The translations under genes were made by a program, and so were the position numbers. Shown here in pieces: positions 43,437 through 51,670 of a DNA stretch of 64,000 bases. Origin of the DNA: Halomicrobium zhouii (GTDB taxonomy: Archaea > Halobacteriota > Halobacteria > Halobacteriales > Haloarculaceae); assembly GCF_900114435.1 (NCBI RefSeq), contig NZ_FOZK01000002.1, positions 558,001-622,000 on the forward strand. The letters run 5' to 3'. How positions within the stretch are numbered: the first letter of the stretch is position 1; the number at the start of each line of letters is the position of its first letter. The notes beneath the pieces are model-generated. The model did no database searches and had not been told where the DNA came from. It saw only the letters and a list, made by a program, of their open reading frames with translations.

Positions 43437-43694
43437 ATGCCGTCGGCGACCCGAGATCCACCTGTGATGAGGATCCCGACGCCGACCCACCTCGACCCGA
43501 CGCCGTGCGACGGATCGACGCTCGAATGCCTCGCCTGCGGGATGGCCGTCGTGGCCGTCTTCCCCCTCGCGCTGTGGGCCGTCGCCAACCCGATCGTCGC
43601 CGCAGTCGTCACGGCGACTGCCGTCGTCGCGCTGGTGACGCTGTCCGGTCTGGCGCGAACCGGCGCGCTCTGGTTCGACGGCGAGAAGATGTAG
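43437..43694 (+). CDS. Small membrane protein, unknown function
   Basis: 85 residues (or 75 from an internal ATG at 43467). After a Pro/Thr-rich N-terminus the segment CLACGMAVVAVFPLALWAVANPIVAAVVTATAVVALVTLSGLA forms two membrane helices. An AT-rich leader (ACAAAAATATCATTCAGATTATAG) precedes the start, a likely promoter. No family recognised. Confidence 0.55.
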   Translation: MPSATRDPPVMRIPTPTHLDPTPCDGSTLECLACGMAVVAVFPLALWAVANPIVAAVVTATAVVALVTLSGLARTGALWFDGEKM

Positions 43695-43727
43695 CGCCCG
43701 AACCGTCGACCGATTTTTCCTGACTGG

Positions 43728-44594
43728 TCACTCCAGCAGGTCCGGCAGGTCGTTGACCGACTCGACGACGGCGGCGGCGCCGGCCCCGCTGTACTTGCGC
43801 CGGCCGTCGTCACCCGTCAGCCCGCCGGTCAGCACCCCGACGCCGTAGTACACACGGTCGTCGTCCGCGGCGTCGGCGTTGACTGCCGTCCGGATGTCGT
43901 CCAGCGTGTCGCCGGCGAACGCCACCCGCTCGGCGCCGAAGCGCTCGGCGACTGTCCGGAGCGCGTGCGGGTGGGGCTTGCCCTCCTCCCAGTCGTCCAT
44001 CGTGAACCGGTACTCGTCGTCGACGGACAGGCCCACACGGTCCATCGCGATGTCCGCCTCTGCGGCGGGTCGGCCGGTGACGACGCCGACGTCGTAGCGC
44101 TCGTGCAGCGCCTCGATCGTCTCGGGCTCGACCAGCACCGGCTCGTCGTTGACGAACCCCGCCGTCTCCATCTCGGGCTCACCCCCCTCCAGTTCGCGAT
44201 ACAGGTCGCTTCCCAGGTACAGCTGCTGGAACACGTCCCGGAGCCGCTCGGGGTCCCAGGCGTCGAAGACGGCCTCGACGGCGGATTCGTCTAGCGACTC
44301 CCGAATCACTGCCTCTGCCGCGTCCAGTCCACCGCCGTGCTCTGCGATGCCGTCGGTGAACTCGTCGATATCGTGGTCCATTCCTTCGCGCGACCCGAGC
44401 AGGTACAGCGCCGCCGCGTAGGTGAGCTCCCAGTCGTCGTTGAACCCGCCCGCGTCCTTGAACTGCTGGATGGCTTCCTTGGGGATGGTCTCGCCGTACA
44501 CCGATTCCAGAGACTCGACGATCGCCCGCCGGTAGGAGTCCGCCACGTCCACCAGCACGCCGTCGATGTCCAGCACGACCGCGTCTACGTTCAT
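43728..44594 (-). CDS. HAD-superfamily hydrolase, IA type (TIGR01548-like)
   Basis: 288 residues. Motif [20 protein letters not shown], motif II region [11 protein letters not shown], motif III Lys in [15 protein letters not shown] and motif [19 protein letters not shown]. The arrangement and the extra insert ([31 protein letters not shown]) fit an archaeal/cyanobacterial HAD-IA subgroup found near histidine biosynthesis genes in some genomes; no such gene is adjacent here. Phosphate ester substrate unknown. Confidence 0.83.
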   Translation of the reverse strand: MNVDAVVLDIDGVLVDVADSYRRAIVESLESVYGETIPKEAIQQFKDAGGFNDDWELTYAAALYLLGSREGMDHDIDEFTDGIAEHGGGLDAAEAVIRESLDESAVEAVFDAWDPERLRDVFQQLYLGSDLYRELEGGEPEMETAGFVNDEPVLVEPETIEALHERYDVGVVTGRPAAEADIAMDRVGLSVDDEYRFTMDDWEEGKPHPHALRTVAERFGAERVAFAGDTLDDIRTAVNADAADDDRVYYGVGVLTGGLTGDDGRRKYSGAGAAAVVESVNDLPDLLE

Positions 44595-44756
44595 GTGGGT
44601 GACTCGTGGTTGCGGGTCCTCAATTCCTTTCCCCTTCTTCTTCGCCGTATTTCTCGTCGGTCGAGGTCGCGTTCTTTCGCGAGTAGTCGGTACAGAGAGG
44701 TCCTAGCTGTAACGATTGGGTTTGTTCGGGCGCTTGGTGGTGCTATTGACGACCGC

Positions 44757-45227
44757 AACAGGTCGAAAGCCCTCGGCGCGCTCGCCTCGCGCGACCCACG
44801 CTGCGCGCCTCCCTCCGGTCGGTGCTTGCGGGGTCGGGCTTCGGCCACCGCGCCTCGCCCTTTCAGTCCACCAGGTCCTGCCTCGCTCACGCGGCCTCAC
44901 TCCGTTCGGCACGCGTTCACGATTGAGTCCGCCAAACCTCCCCGGTCGCTCGCCGTCCGGCGAGCGATACGCTTCCTGACCGCTCCGCACCCGCCCGGCC
45001 GGGAGCGCGTTTCATCGCGCGACCAGGGGAAGGGCAGGGTTGCGGTGCTGTGCGGGCCTCGGAGTCCTCGTGAGCGAAGCGAACGAGGGCTCGTCAGAGC
45101 TTGCTCTGACGGTGGACTGAAAGGGCGAGGCGGGGTGGAGGAAGCACGGACCCGCAAGCACGCGAGGAACGAGCGCGCGCAGCGTGGTCCGCGCGACTCC
45201 AGGCCGCCGAGGGCTTTCGACGTGTTG
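44757..45227. repeat. Long inverted-repeat element 2
   Basis: About 470 bases between two same-strand genes. Left arm 44757-44872 runs from CAACAGGTCGAAAGCCCTCGG to GCCCTTTCAGTCCACC; right arm 45111-45227 is its imperfect complement, from GGTGGACTGAAAGGGC to CCGAGGGCTTTCGACGTGTTG. The interior (44873-45110) contains a conserved-loop hairpin (44890-44915), a perfect 8-bp hairpin GTCAGAGC-TT-GCTCTGAC (45093-45110) and GCGACCAGGGGAAGGGCAGGG (near 45019), which also occurs in element 3. No gene is seen from 44595 to 45326. Confidence 0.8.
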
Positions 45228-45326
45228 TTCCCACAGTTCCTTCCAGCACTCAAATCACAGAACCACCAGTTACAGAAGCACCTTGAACAGAACACACAGG
45301 TTCGACCCGGGCAGGACTTCGGTCAC

Positions 45327-45740
45327 TCAGCCCCGGCGGTTACCCGGGACCCCCTCCTTCGCGACGAACAGTGTCTCGCCCTCGGGAAGGGTCTCCCGGT
45401 CGACAGAAATCGAAGGCTGGTCGCTGCCGAGCGTCGTGAACAGGAAGTCCGCGTCGAATTCACGAGCCACGTCCCACGCGGGTCGATGGAGCTCCGGCGG
45501 CAGGTTGAGCCCGTACACGCACTCCGCATCAGCGTACACTGACTTCTCGGGCTCGGTCACGTCGTCTTTCACAAACCCCACCCCGTCGGGAACTGCACGC
45601 TCGACCACGTCGGTGGCGGTCACCACACAGCCCCGTTCGACCAGCGCTGTGGCGACCTCGGGCTGGCGACCCACGCCGACCTCGACCAGCCGGTCGAAAT
45701 TCTTCAACCGGTCGACAAGGGCCTCACGTGCGGTGGTCAT
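45327..45740 (-). CDS. UPF0146 family protein
   Basis: 137 residues from MTTAREALVDRLKNFDRLVEVGVGRQPEVA. The glycine-rich VEVGVGRQPEVATAL resembles a methyltransferase SAM-binding loop; VVTATDVVERAVPDGVGFVKDDVTEPEKSVYADAECVYGLNLPPELHRP matches the archaeal UPF0146 family, a small Rossmann-like protein of unknown activity. Longer frame upstream lies over the archaemetzincin gene and is spurious. Divergent from archaemetzincin. Confidence 0.87.
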   Translation of the reverse strand: MTTAREALVDRLKNFDRLVEVGVGRQPEVATALVERGCVVTATDVVERAVPDGVGFVKDDVTEPEKSVYADAECVYGLNLPPELHRPAWDVAREFDADFLFTTLGSDQPSISVDRETLPEGETLFVAKEGVPGNRRG

Positions 45741-45779
45741 GGCGGGATGTTTATGCCACACCCATGCATATGCGTTCCT

Positions 45780-46301
45780 ATGCACGTCGATATCGTGCCG
45801 GTGGGTGACGTCCCCGCGACGGTCAAGCGCGAGGCCTCGGACGGCCTGCGTTCCGTCTACGACTGCGATGTCTCCATGCACGAGCCCCGTTCTATCCCTG
45901 CCGGTGCGCACGACGAATCCCGGGACCAGTACCGGGCAGAAGAGTTCATCGACCTGGCACAGCGGGTGGGCAAGGGCGACAAGAACATCGCCATCACCGG
46001 CAAGGACCTGTACTACCGCCGGCGCAACTACGTCTTCGGCCTCGCGTACCTCTCGGGCAGTGGCAGCGTCATCTCCACCTACCGCCTCCAGACGTCCTCC
46101 GACGGTGGCTTCTCCAACCGCTCGGCGAGCGACATCTTCGCCGACCGCGTCCGCAAGGAAGTCATCCACGAGATCGGCCACACCATCGGCCTCGAACACT
46201 GCGACAACAAGCGCTGCGTGATGAACTTCTCGCCCACGGTCAGACAGGTCGACGTCAAGGAACCGTCGCTGTGTGGCTCCTGCCAGCGAGACGTGATCTG
46301 A
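45780..46301 (+). CDS. amzA: Archaemetzincin
   Basis: 173 residues. Zinc metallopeptidase family M54. The catalytic helix HEIGHTIGLEHC supplies three His ligands and the catalytic Glu (HExxHxxGxxHC), followed by CVMNFSPTVRQVDVKEPSLCGSC, giving the family's second structural zinc site of four cysteines and the Met of the Met-turn. Start at ATG 45780, 39 bases from the divergent UPF0146 start. Substrate and role in archaea are unknown. Confidence 0.93.
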   Translation: MHVDIVPVGDVPATVKREASDGLRSVYDCDVSMHEPRSIPAGAHDESRDQYRAEEFIDLAQRVGKGDKNIAITGKDLYYRRRNYVFGLAYLSGSGSVISTYRLQTSSDGGFSNRSASDIFADRVRKEVIHEIGHTIGLEHCDNKRCVMNFSPTVRQVDVKEPSLCGSCQRDVI

Positions 46302-46320
46302 GCGTCGCCGCGTCCGTTCA

Positions 46321-46342
46321 GATGCCAAATCTATTAGGCATC
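46321..46342. promoter_or_regulatory. 22-bp dyad upstream of the 46379 gene
   Basis: GATGCC-AAATCTATTA-GGCATC is an inverted repeat with a 10-base AT-rich centre, ending 36 bases before the ATG at 46379. TATA-like CTCTATACC lies between (46362-46370). It is positioned to be an upstream operator or a 3' hairpin of archaemetzincin. Confidence 0.4.
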
Positions 46343-46378
46343 AACGGTATCCTCTGTGTGCCTCTATACCAAGGTGCG

Positions 46379-46585
46379 ATGAGTGAAAGTCATTCCACAA
46401 CCAGGGTCGACGAACTGAGCGACATCTTCGTATCAGTGACGGGGGACGACTCGGTGACGGAGGTCCAGGAGGAGGTCCACAGCGACCGCGAACTCCCCGC
46501 CGACGAGGCAGTCGACGTCGACGACGGCCTCGAGGACGCGGTCGCCGGCGCAGAGACGGGCAGCACCTCGGACCCGGCCGCCTGA
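46379..46585 (+). CDS. Small very acidic haloarchaeal protein
   Basis: 68 residues, about a third Asp/Glu, few hydrophobics: VDELSDIFVSVTGDDSVTEVQEEVHSDREL then PADEAVDVDDGLEDAVAGAE. Its own TATA-like sequence and start suggest a real gene; the sequence looks partly disordered with one short amphipathic helix at the N-terminus. No family recognised. Confidence 0.6.
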   Translation: MSESHSTTRVDELSDIFVSVTGDDSVTEVQEEVHSDRELPADEAVDVDDGLEDAVAGAETGSTSDPAA

Positions 46586-46630
46586 GAACGCTTTTTCGAG
46601 ACCGACCGTCTACTTTCCGCCGACCACCCG

Positions 46631-46705
46631 CTTCTCACTGCCCACCGCTCACCCGCTCCTTACTGCCCACCGCTCACCCACTATCTACCGCCCACCAGCC
46701 ACCAG
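46631..46705. repeat. Three tandem 25-bp units
   Basis: Units at 46631, 46656 and 46681 share CT-N4-ACTGCCCACCGCTCACCC (the third is more diverged). They sit between two convergent small genes. Nothing else is seen from 46586 to 46770. Confidence 0.6.
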
Positions 46706-46770
46706 CGACGAGTCTCGGCGACGACTCGCCGGCCGCCGCTTCACCCGCACCTGACTCCCGGGCGCACGGC

Positions 46771-46929
46771 TCACTCTTCGACGACCGTCAGTTCGAGCGT
46801 GTGGCCCGACTCCGTGCCGTGCATCTCGACGGTCTCGTACGGATTCTCACCGTCCGCCGGGGTGACCACCTTCGAGAACTCGCACTCGGTACACTCGATC
46901 CGCATCGTCGGTGTATCGTTGGATGACAT
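46771..46929 (-). CDS. Small haloarchaeal zinc-finger protein
   Basis: 52 residues from MSSNDTPTMRIECTEC. CTEC in the first half and His-x7-His in VEMHGTESGHTLEL give a Cys2His2-like set of ligands. Related small proteins occur widely in haloarchaea, some described as zinc-finger micro-proteins that affect global cell behaviours. The function of this one is unknown. The longer frame to 47046 adds no conserved residues. Confidence 0.7.
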   Translation of the reverse strand: MSSNDTPTMRIECTECEFSKVVTPADGENPYETVEMHGTESGHTLELTVVEE

Positions 46930-47132
46930 GGGTGGACTGGTTCCGCCGTGATCCGCGGGGCACTGGCCTTCTCTCTCACGAACGCACCGACACTGCAGTG
47001 CGTAGACGGCCAGGACCGATGGGGGTCTCCGTCTACAACCTGTCACTCCATGCTAATAACGGCGTCCATCGGACCGACGTCCGCTGGTTCCGGGCGCTAT
47101 AGCAAAGACGTTGCACGGTGGAAAGTGATGGC

Positions 47133-47391
47133 TCACGGCTCGTTTCACTCGCCGTTCGCCAGTAAGTTGGCGCTCACTCCGTTCGCGCCAACCTCGCCTC
47201 GCGTGTCGCTCCCTGCGCCCTCACGGGTCGTCCCTCCCCGTTCGAGCAACCGCGGGCGCTTCGCGCCCGCTCCGGTCGCTCCCGCTGGGCACTTAGCTGA
47301 TTCCCCACTGCGTTCGGAACCAGCCCCCCTCACGGCTCGTTTCACTCGCCGTTCGGTGTTAAGGTGGTTCCTCACTGCGTTCGGAACCACC
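47133..47391 (-). repeat. Cluster of conserved-loop hairpins and 27-bp direct repeats downstream of RLI
   Basis: Two identical 27-bp repeats (47133-47159, 47329-47355: CTCACGGCTCGTTTCACTCG plus CCGTTCG) flank three hairpins. The stems differ but the loops are alike: 47166-47192 (GTTGGCGC/GCGCCAAC, loop TCACTCCGTTC), 47296-47324 (GCTGATTCC/GGAACCAGC, one mismatch, loop CCACTGCGTTC) and 47363-47391 (GGTGGTTCC/GGAACCACC, loop TCACTGCGTTC). The last begins one base after the RLI stop codon. The region 46930-47391 has no gene; it probably acts in 3' end formation of the RLI transcript. Confidence 0.7.
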
Positions 47392-49221
47392 CTAGGGCGC
47401 GTAGTAATACTCCCCATCCCGCTTTTGCTGCCGGTCCAACTGACTCCCGGGCTTGTTGATACGCGGCCGGGAGGTCCGCTCGTCGCGCCGGAAGGTCACG
47501 TCCAAATTAGCGAGGAACTCGTTCATGCCCTCGCGCATCCCCACGGGGGGACTGGCCTGCCCGTGGTGGGCGGGCTCGCCGTCGAAGACGAGCAGGCGGT
47601 CCGACAGCAGGTCGATCATGTAGATGTCGTGGTCGATGACCATCGCCGTGGCGTCGTGGTTCTCGGCGTAGCGCCGGATGGCCGAGGTCGCGAGCACGCG
47701 CTGTTCGACGTCGAGGTGGGCCGACGGCTCGTCCAGGAGGTACAGATCGGCGTCCTTCGACAGGCAGGCGGCGATGGCGACGCGCTGGCGCTCCCCGCCG
47801 GAGAGGTCGTCGAGGTTCTGCTCCATGATGGAACTGAGCTGGAGCGGCTGGGAGATTTCGGTGTTCCAGTACGACGAACCGAAGTCGTCGGTGATCGAGG
47901 CGAGGAACGCGTCGACACGCATCGGCTGGTCGATCTCGATGTACTGGGGCTTGTAGGCGATGTCGAGTTCGGTGTCGATCTCGCCCTCGTCCGGTTCGAG
48001 CCGGCCGGCGAGCATCTTGGCGAACGTCGACTTCCCGATGCCGTTCGGGCCGACGACGCCCAGGACCTCGCTCTCGCGAATCGATCCGCCCTCGACTTCG
48101 AGGGAGAACTCGCCCTCGCCGTAGGACTTGACGAGGTCGGGGTACTCGATGACGACGTCGCCGGTCGAACTCGTGCGCGGGGCGTGCTCCTCGAACTCGA
48201 TCTCCGTCTGGCGGATGCGCATGTTCTCGTTGTCGAGGTAGCCACCGAGGTACTCGTTGATCCCGCCCTTGGTCGACTTCGGGCTGGTGATGATACCGTA
48301 GGCGCCGGGCTCACCGTAGGCGACGTGGAGCGCGTCCGTCAGCAGGTCCAGAATCGCCAGGTCGTGCTCGACGACCAGCATCGAGCGGTCCTCGTCCTCG
48401 GCGAGTTCCTGGATGAGCTGTGCGGCGGTCATCCGCTGGCCGATGTCGAGGTACGGCGTTATCTCGTCGAGGAAGTAGAAGTCGGCGTCGCGGGCCAGCG
48501 TCGCCACGAGGGCGACGCGCTGCAGCTCGCCGCCGGAGAGGTTGTCGATGTGGTTGTCCAGCACCGGCTCGATGCCGACGCGTTCGACGAGGTCGTCGAG
48601 CGCGCCGCGTTCGTCCGTCGCTTCGAGCAGGTCCCGCGTGGGGCCGTCGAACTGGTCGGGGATCTGGTCGACGTACTGGGGCTTGCGCGCGACGGTCACG
48701 TCGCCCTCGCGGAGGTCCTCCAGGTAGTTCTGGAGCTCCGTCCCGCGGTAGCGGTCCAGCACTTCGTCCCATGACGGCTCCTCGCCGTACTTGCCGAGGT
48801 TCGGGGCCAGCTCGTCGGCGAGGATGTGGACGGCCGTCGTCTTCCCGATACCGTTCGGACCGAGGATGCCCGTGACGCGCCCTTCCTGGGGCGCGGGCAG
48901 GCCGTACAGCGCGAAGGAGTTCTCGCCGAAGCGGTGGACCGGCTCGTCGTTGAGTTCCTGCGGGAGGTTGATGATCTCGATGGCGTCGAACGGGCACTTC
49001 TCGACGCAGATCCCGCAGGTCTCGCCAAGACAGATCTCCTCGGAGATGCGGACCTGGTCGGGACTGCCCTCGAAGTCCTCGCCCTCCTCGTACGTGTCGC
49101 CGCGCTTGACGATGCACTCCTTGCCCGTCCGGTTGGGCGGGCAGAAGTTCATACACTCGTAGTTACAGCGGTCGGGCTGGCACCTGTCCAGGTCCACGAC
49201 CGCGATGCTGTCGTCCGCCAT
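47392..49221 (-). CDS. Ribosome recycling/biogenesis ATPase RLI (ABCE1)
   Basis: 609 residues. Two [4Fe-4S] clusters at the N-terminus (CQPDRCNYECMNFCPPNRTGKEC and CLGETCGICVEKCPFDAI), then twin ABC domains: Walker A GPNGIGKTT and GPNGIGKST, signatures NLSGGELQRVA and DLSGGERQRVA, Walker B FYFLDEITPYLD and LYLLDEPSAHLD. It splits ribosomes after termination. A hairpin follows the stop codon. It is coupled with the EMC6-like gene upstream on the same strand (1 base between stop and ATG). Confidence 0.96.
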   Translation of the reverse strand: MADDSIAVVDLDRCQPDRCNYECMNFCPPNRTGKECIVKRGDTYEEGEDFEGSPDQVRISEEICLGETCGICVEKCPFDAIEIINLPQELNDEPVHRFGENSFALYGLPAPQEGRVTGILGPNGIGKTTAVHILADELAPNLGKYGEEPSWDEVLDRYRGTELQNYLEDLREGDVTVARKPQYVDQIPDQFDGPTRDLLEATDERGALDDLVERVGIEPVLDNHIDNLSGGELQRVALVATLARDADFYFLDEITPYLDIGQRMTAAQLIQELAEDEDRSMLVVEHDLAILDLLTDALHVAYGEPGAYGIITSPKSTKGGINEYLGGYLDNENMRIRQTEIEFEEHAPRTSSTGDVVIEYPDLVKSYGEGEFSLEVEGGSIRESEVLGVVGPNGIGKSTFAKMLAGRLEPDEGEIDTELDIAYKPQYIEIDQPMRVDAFLASITDDFGSSYWNTEISQPLQLSSIMEQNLDDLSGGERQRVAIAACLSKDADLYLLDEPSAHLDVEQRVLATSAIRRYAENHDATAMVIDHDIYMIDLLSDRLLVFDGEPAHHGQASPPVGMREGMNEFLANLDVTFRRDERTSRPRINKPGSQLDRQQKRDGEYYYAP

Positions 49222-49222
49222 C

Positions 49223-49522
49223 TTAGAGTGCAGACGCCAGGAGGATGCCCCACGAGACGAACCACAGCGCGAAGGTCATGAACGCGACGTAGACCTTGTC
49301 CTTCGTCCCGAGGCCGTCGTATTCGATCCCGAGCACGTGCAGGATGGGGAACTGGACGAGGATCGCGATCGCGAGGACCCCGATGCCGATCTGGCTCTTC
49401 GGGTCACCCCCGGCGACCGCGTTGGACGCGACGCCAGCCGCGAGCCCCGCCACCGCGGCTATCGTCGTGACCGTGAGCCCGCGCATGTGCGCGCTCATCT
49501 CGTCGACCGTTTCCGTAGCCAT
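49223..49522 (-). CDS. EMC6-like membrane protein
   Basis: 99 residues with three hydrophobic segments: GLTVTTIAAVAGLAAGVASNAVAG, IGIGVLAIAILVQFPILHVLG and VYVAFMTFALWFVSWGILLA. A short cytosolic N-terminus (MATETVDEMSAHMRG) precedes them. It agrees with an archaeal family compared with the EMC6 subunit of the ER membrane complex, which inserts tail-anchored proteins; the comparison is structural and not proven here. It is first of the operon with RLI; start MATETV at 49522. Confidence 0.72.
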   Translation of the reverse strand: MATETVDEMSAHMRGLTVTTIAAVAGLAAGVASNAVAGGDPKSQIGIGVLAIAILVQFPILHVLGIEYDGLGTKDKVYVAFMTFALWFVSWGILLASAL

Positions 49523-49709
49523 GGTGGTATCTCGGCTACGAGGCACCAAAAGCCGCCCGATCCGTGTGAGTGGCGGGGACCCGGTCGGGACTCACATCAC
49601 CGTCGAAACACGAATCCCCCGACGACGGGATACACGATCACCCACTCGCGACGGGTTCACCGCCCTGACTCCTCAATCTTTATGGAGCCTGCGCCTCTCC
49701 GACCAGATG

Positions 49710-49979
49710 ATGACTGATTCCGACGGGGAGGCCATCGCTGACCTTCCACCGAGCGCGAAGCTCGTCTACAAGGTTCTGGAGTACGACGGCCCGCTCACTC
49801 AGAAGGGCATCGTCCAGGAGTCGATGCTCTCGGCGCGGACCGTTCGCTACGCCCTCGAACGCCTCGACGAAGTCGGCGTGATCGAGGAGGACGTCTACTT
49901 CGCCGACGCCCGCCAGAACCTCTACGAGATCGTCGAACCGGACGAGGCCGAACAGGCCGACGCCGCGGTTTCGGACTGA
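49710..49979 (+). CDS. Winged-helix (MarR-like) transcriptional regulator
   Basis: 89 residues (an ATG one codon earlier is also possible). SAKLVYKVLEYDGPLTQKGIVQESMLSARTVRYALERLDEVGVIEEDVYFADARQNLYEIV is a single winged helix with the recognition helix SARTVRYALERL. No extra sensing domain; probably a small DNA-binding protein widespread in haloarchaea. Upstream TATA-like sequence CTTTATGG is at 49679-49686. Confidence 0.82.
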   Translation: MTDSDGEAIADLPPSAKLVYKVLEYDGPLTQKGIVQESMLSARTVRYALERLDEVGVIEEDVYFADARQNLYEIVEPDEAEQADAAVSD

Positions 49980-49992
49980 TCCCCCGGCTCTC

Positions 49993-50502
49993 TCAGACTG
50001 CTTCTTCTACTTTCACGCCGCCGCAGCTGTTGCACTTGGGTATCTCGGTCTCGGTGTAGTAGCGTTCGCCACACGACGCACAGACGAAGGTGGGGGCGCC
50101 AGCGACGTCGTCGCCGGTGATGGTCACCGGCAGGTCCGCCCCGAGCGTCACCGCCTGGCTGACGCTGCCGAACAGGAGCGCGCCGACCCGTGACCGCTTT
50201 CGCCCGCCCATGACGATGGCGTCGGCGCGGAAATCCTCGGCCGCGTCGAGGATCTCGTCGACGGGGTCGCCCGCCGCGCTCTCCCGTCTCACGGCGATTT
50301 CCCGATCCTCGAGTATCTCCCTGGCACGCTTGCCCGCAGTGAGTTGCGTCGGCGTCGTGTCGTCGTCGCGCTCGTCGTCGTCGAAGACGTGCAAGAGCAC
50401 CACTTCCACGCTCTCGGCCGCGTCGGGAAGCGTCGTCACGGCACGGGCCTGAGAGGCCGCCCGTTCCTCGTTCGTGTCGATGGGCACCAGTGCGCGGTAC
50501 AT
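49993..50502 (-). CDS. Universal stress protein (UspA) with C-terminal zinc ribbon
   Basis: 169 residues from MYRALVPIDTNEERA. The Usp alpha/beta fold includes ALVPID, VVLLHVFDDDE and the nucleotide-binding loop IVMGGRKRSRVGALLFGSVSQAVTLGADLPVTI (G-x2-R-x8-G-S pattern). The last 40 residues add a zinc ribbon, CASCGERYYTETEIPKCNSCGG, not usual in Usp. A frame upstream to 50526 is less likely. Stress role typical of the family; the ribbon may bind a partner or nucleic acid. Confidence 0.85.
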   Translation of the reverse strand: MYRALVPIDTNEERAASQARAVTTLPDAAESVEVVLLHVFDDDERDDDTTPTQLTAGKRAREILEDREIAVRRESAAGDPVDEILDAAEDFRADAIVMGGRKRSRVGALLFGSVSQAVTLGADLPVTITGDDVAGAPTFVCASCGERYYTETEIPKCNSCGGVKVEEAV

Positions 50503-50665
50503 ACGATACGTTGGCGTGTGACACACTTCGTTATACAGCGGGGTCGCGAGAGTAACGTATCGTTAGCGACTCAGGCGGGCCACGCTCACGTCATCGCCCG
50601 CCACCGCGCTTACCGCCGCCGCGGAGTGTGGTACGTTTACGGGACAGCCGGTGTAAGGGTAGCCC

Positions 50666-51640
50666 ATGGAAACGACTCCACTCGGAGCGACCGGTGAACG
50701 GGTCAGTGCGCTGTGTCTCGGAACGATGTACTTCGGCTCCAGCGTCGACCGGGAGACCTCGTTCGACATCCTCGACCGCTACTACGAGGCCGGCGGTCGC
50801 TTCCTCGACACCGCGAACATCTACGCGACGTGGGTCGACGGCTACGACGAACCCGAGAGCGAACCTCTCGTCGGGGAGTGGCTCGACGATTGCGACGTGC
50901 GCGCGGAGATGACCGTCGCCACCAAGGTCGGCTTCGGCTACGGCGACGTCGACCGGGAACTCGATCCCGAGACGATCCGCCAGGAGGTAGAGCGGAGTCG
51001 CGAGCGCCTCGGCGTCGACACCATCGACCTCCTCTACGCGCACGTCGACGACCCCGCGACGCCCCAGACCGACGTGATGGGCACGTTCGCCGATATCGTC
51101 GACGACGGCGCCGTCCGGCACCTCGGCGCGAGTAACTTCCCCGCCTGGCGGATCGCCCGCGCCAACCGCATCGCAGCCGAGCGCGACTGGCCCCGCTTCG
51201 AGTGCGTCCAGCCCCGCTTTTCCTACCTGATCCCCGACCGCGACGCCGACTTCGACGCCCAGCTCCCGACGACGGACGAACTCGTCGACTACTGCGACCA
51301 GGCCGACCTCACCGTCCTCCCCTACTCGCCGACGCTCCGGGGCTGCTACGGCCGCGACGACCGCTCGATCCCCGAGGGCTACGTCCGTACCGAGAACCGC
51401 CTGAAGGTGCGCCTCGTCTCGGAACTCGCCGAGCGAAAGGGCGTCGACGGCAACGCCGTCGCCCTGGCCTGGATGGTCGGCCGCGACCAACCGACGGTCC
51501 CCGTCGTCGGCTGTAGCTCGGTCGACCAGCTCGAACAGAACCTCGCCGCGCTGGACGTCTCCTTCACCGACGAAGAGCAGCGCCGCCTCGACGCCATCGA
51601 GTCCTACGGCTTCGACGAGTGGGATCTGCGCGAGGCGTAA
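50666..51640 (+). CDS. Aldo/keto reductase (third of three)
   Basis: 324 residues. Catalytic residues: Asp and Tyr in FLDTANIYATWVDGYDEPESE, Lys in TVATKVGFG, His in DLLYAHVDDP. The cofactor end is PVVGCSSVDQLEQNLAALDV. Motif spacing, with an insertion after DTANIY, agrees with the AKR group similar to D-threo-aldose 1-dehydrogenase or potassium-channel beta subunits. Substrate unknown. Its 3' end faces a scrambled region of PINc-gene tails. Confidence 0.9.
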   Translation: METTPLGATGERVSALCLGTMYFGSSVDRETSFDILDRYYEAGGRFLDTANIYATWVDGYDEPESEPLVGEWLDDCDVRAEMTVATKVGFGYGDVDRELDPETIRQEVERSRERLGVDTIDLLYAHVDDPATPQTDVMGTFADIVDDGAVRHLGASNFPAWRIARANRIAAERDWPRFECVQPRFSYLIPDRDADFDAQLPTTDELVDYCDQADLTVLPYSPTLRGCYGRDDRSIPEGYVRTENRLKVRLVSELAERKGVDGNAVALAWMVGRDQPTVPVVGCSSVDQLEQNLAALDVSFTDEEQRRLDAIESYGFDEWDLREA

Positions 51641-51670
51641 AAACGACAGCCGGTCAGTAACCTCTCGCCG

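Noticed and set aside
44703-44990. Short frames inside element 2 that read as Arg/Ser-rich proteins
   Set aside because: They arise from the inverted-repeat arms, change frame between copies and have no start signals.
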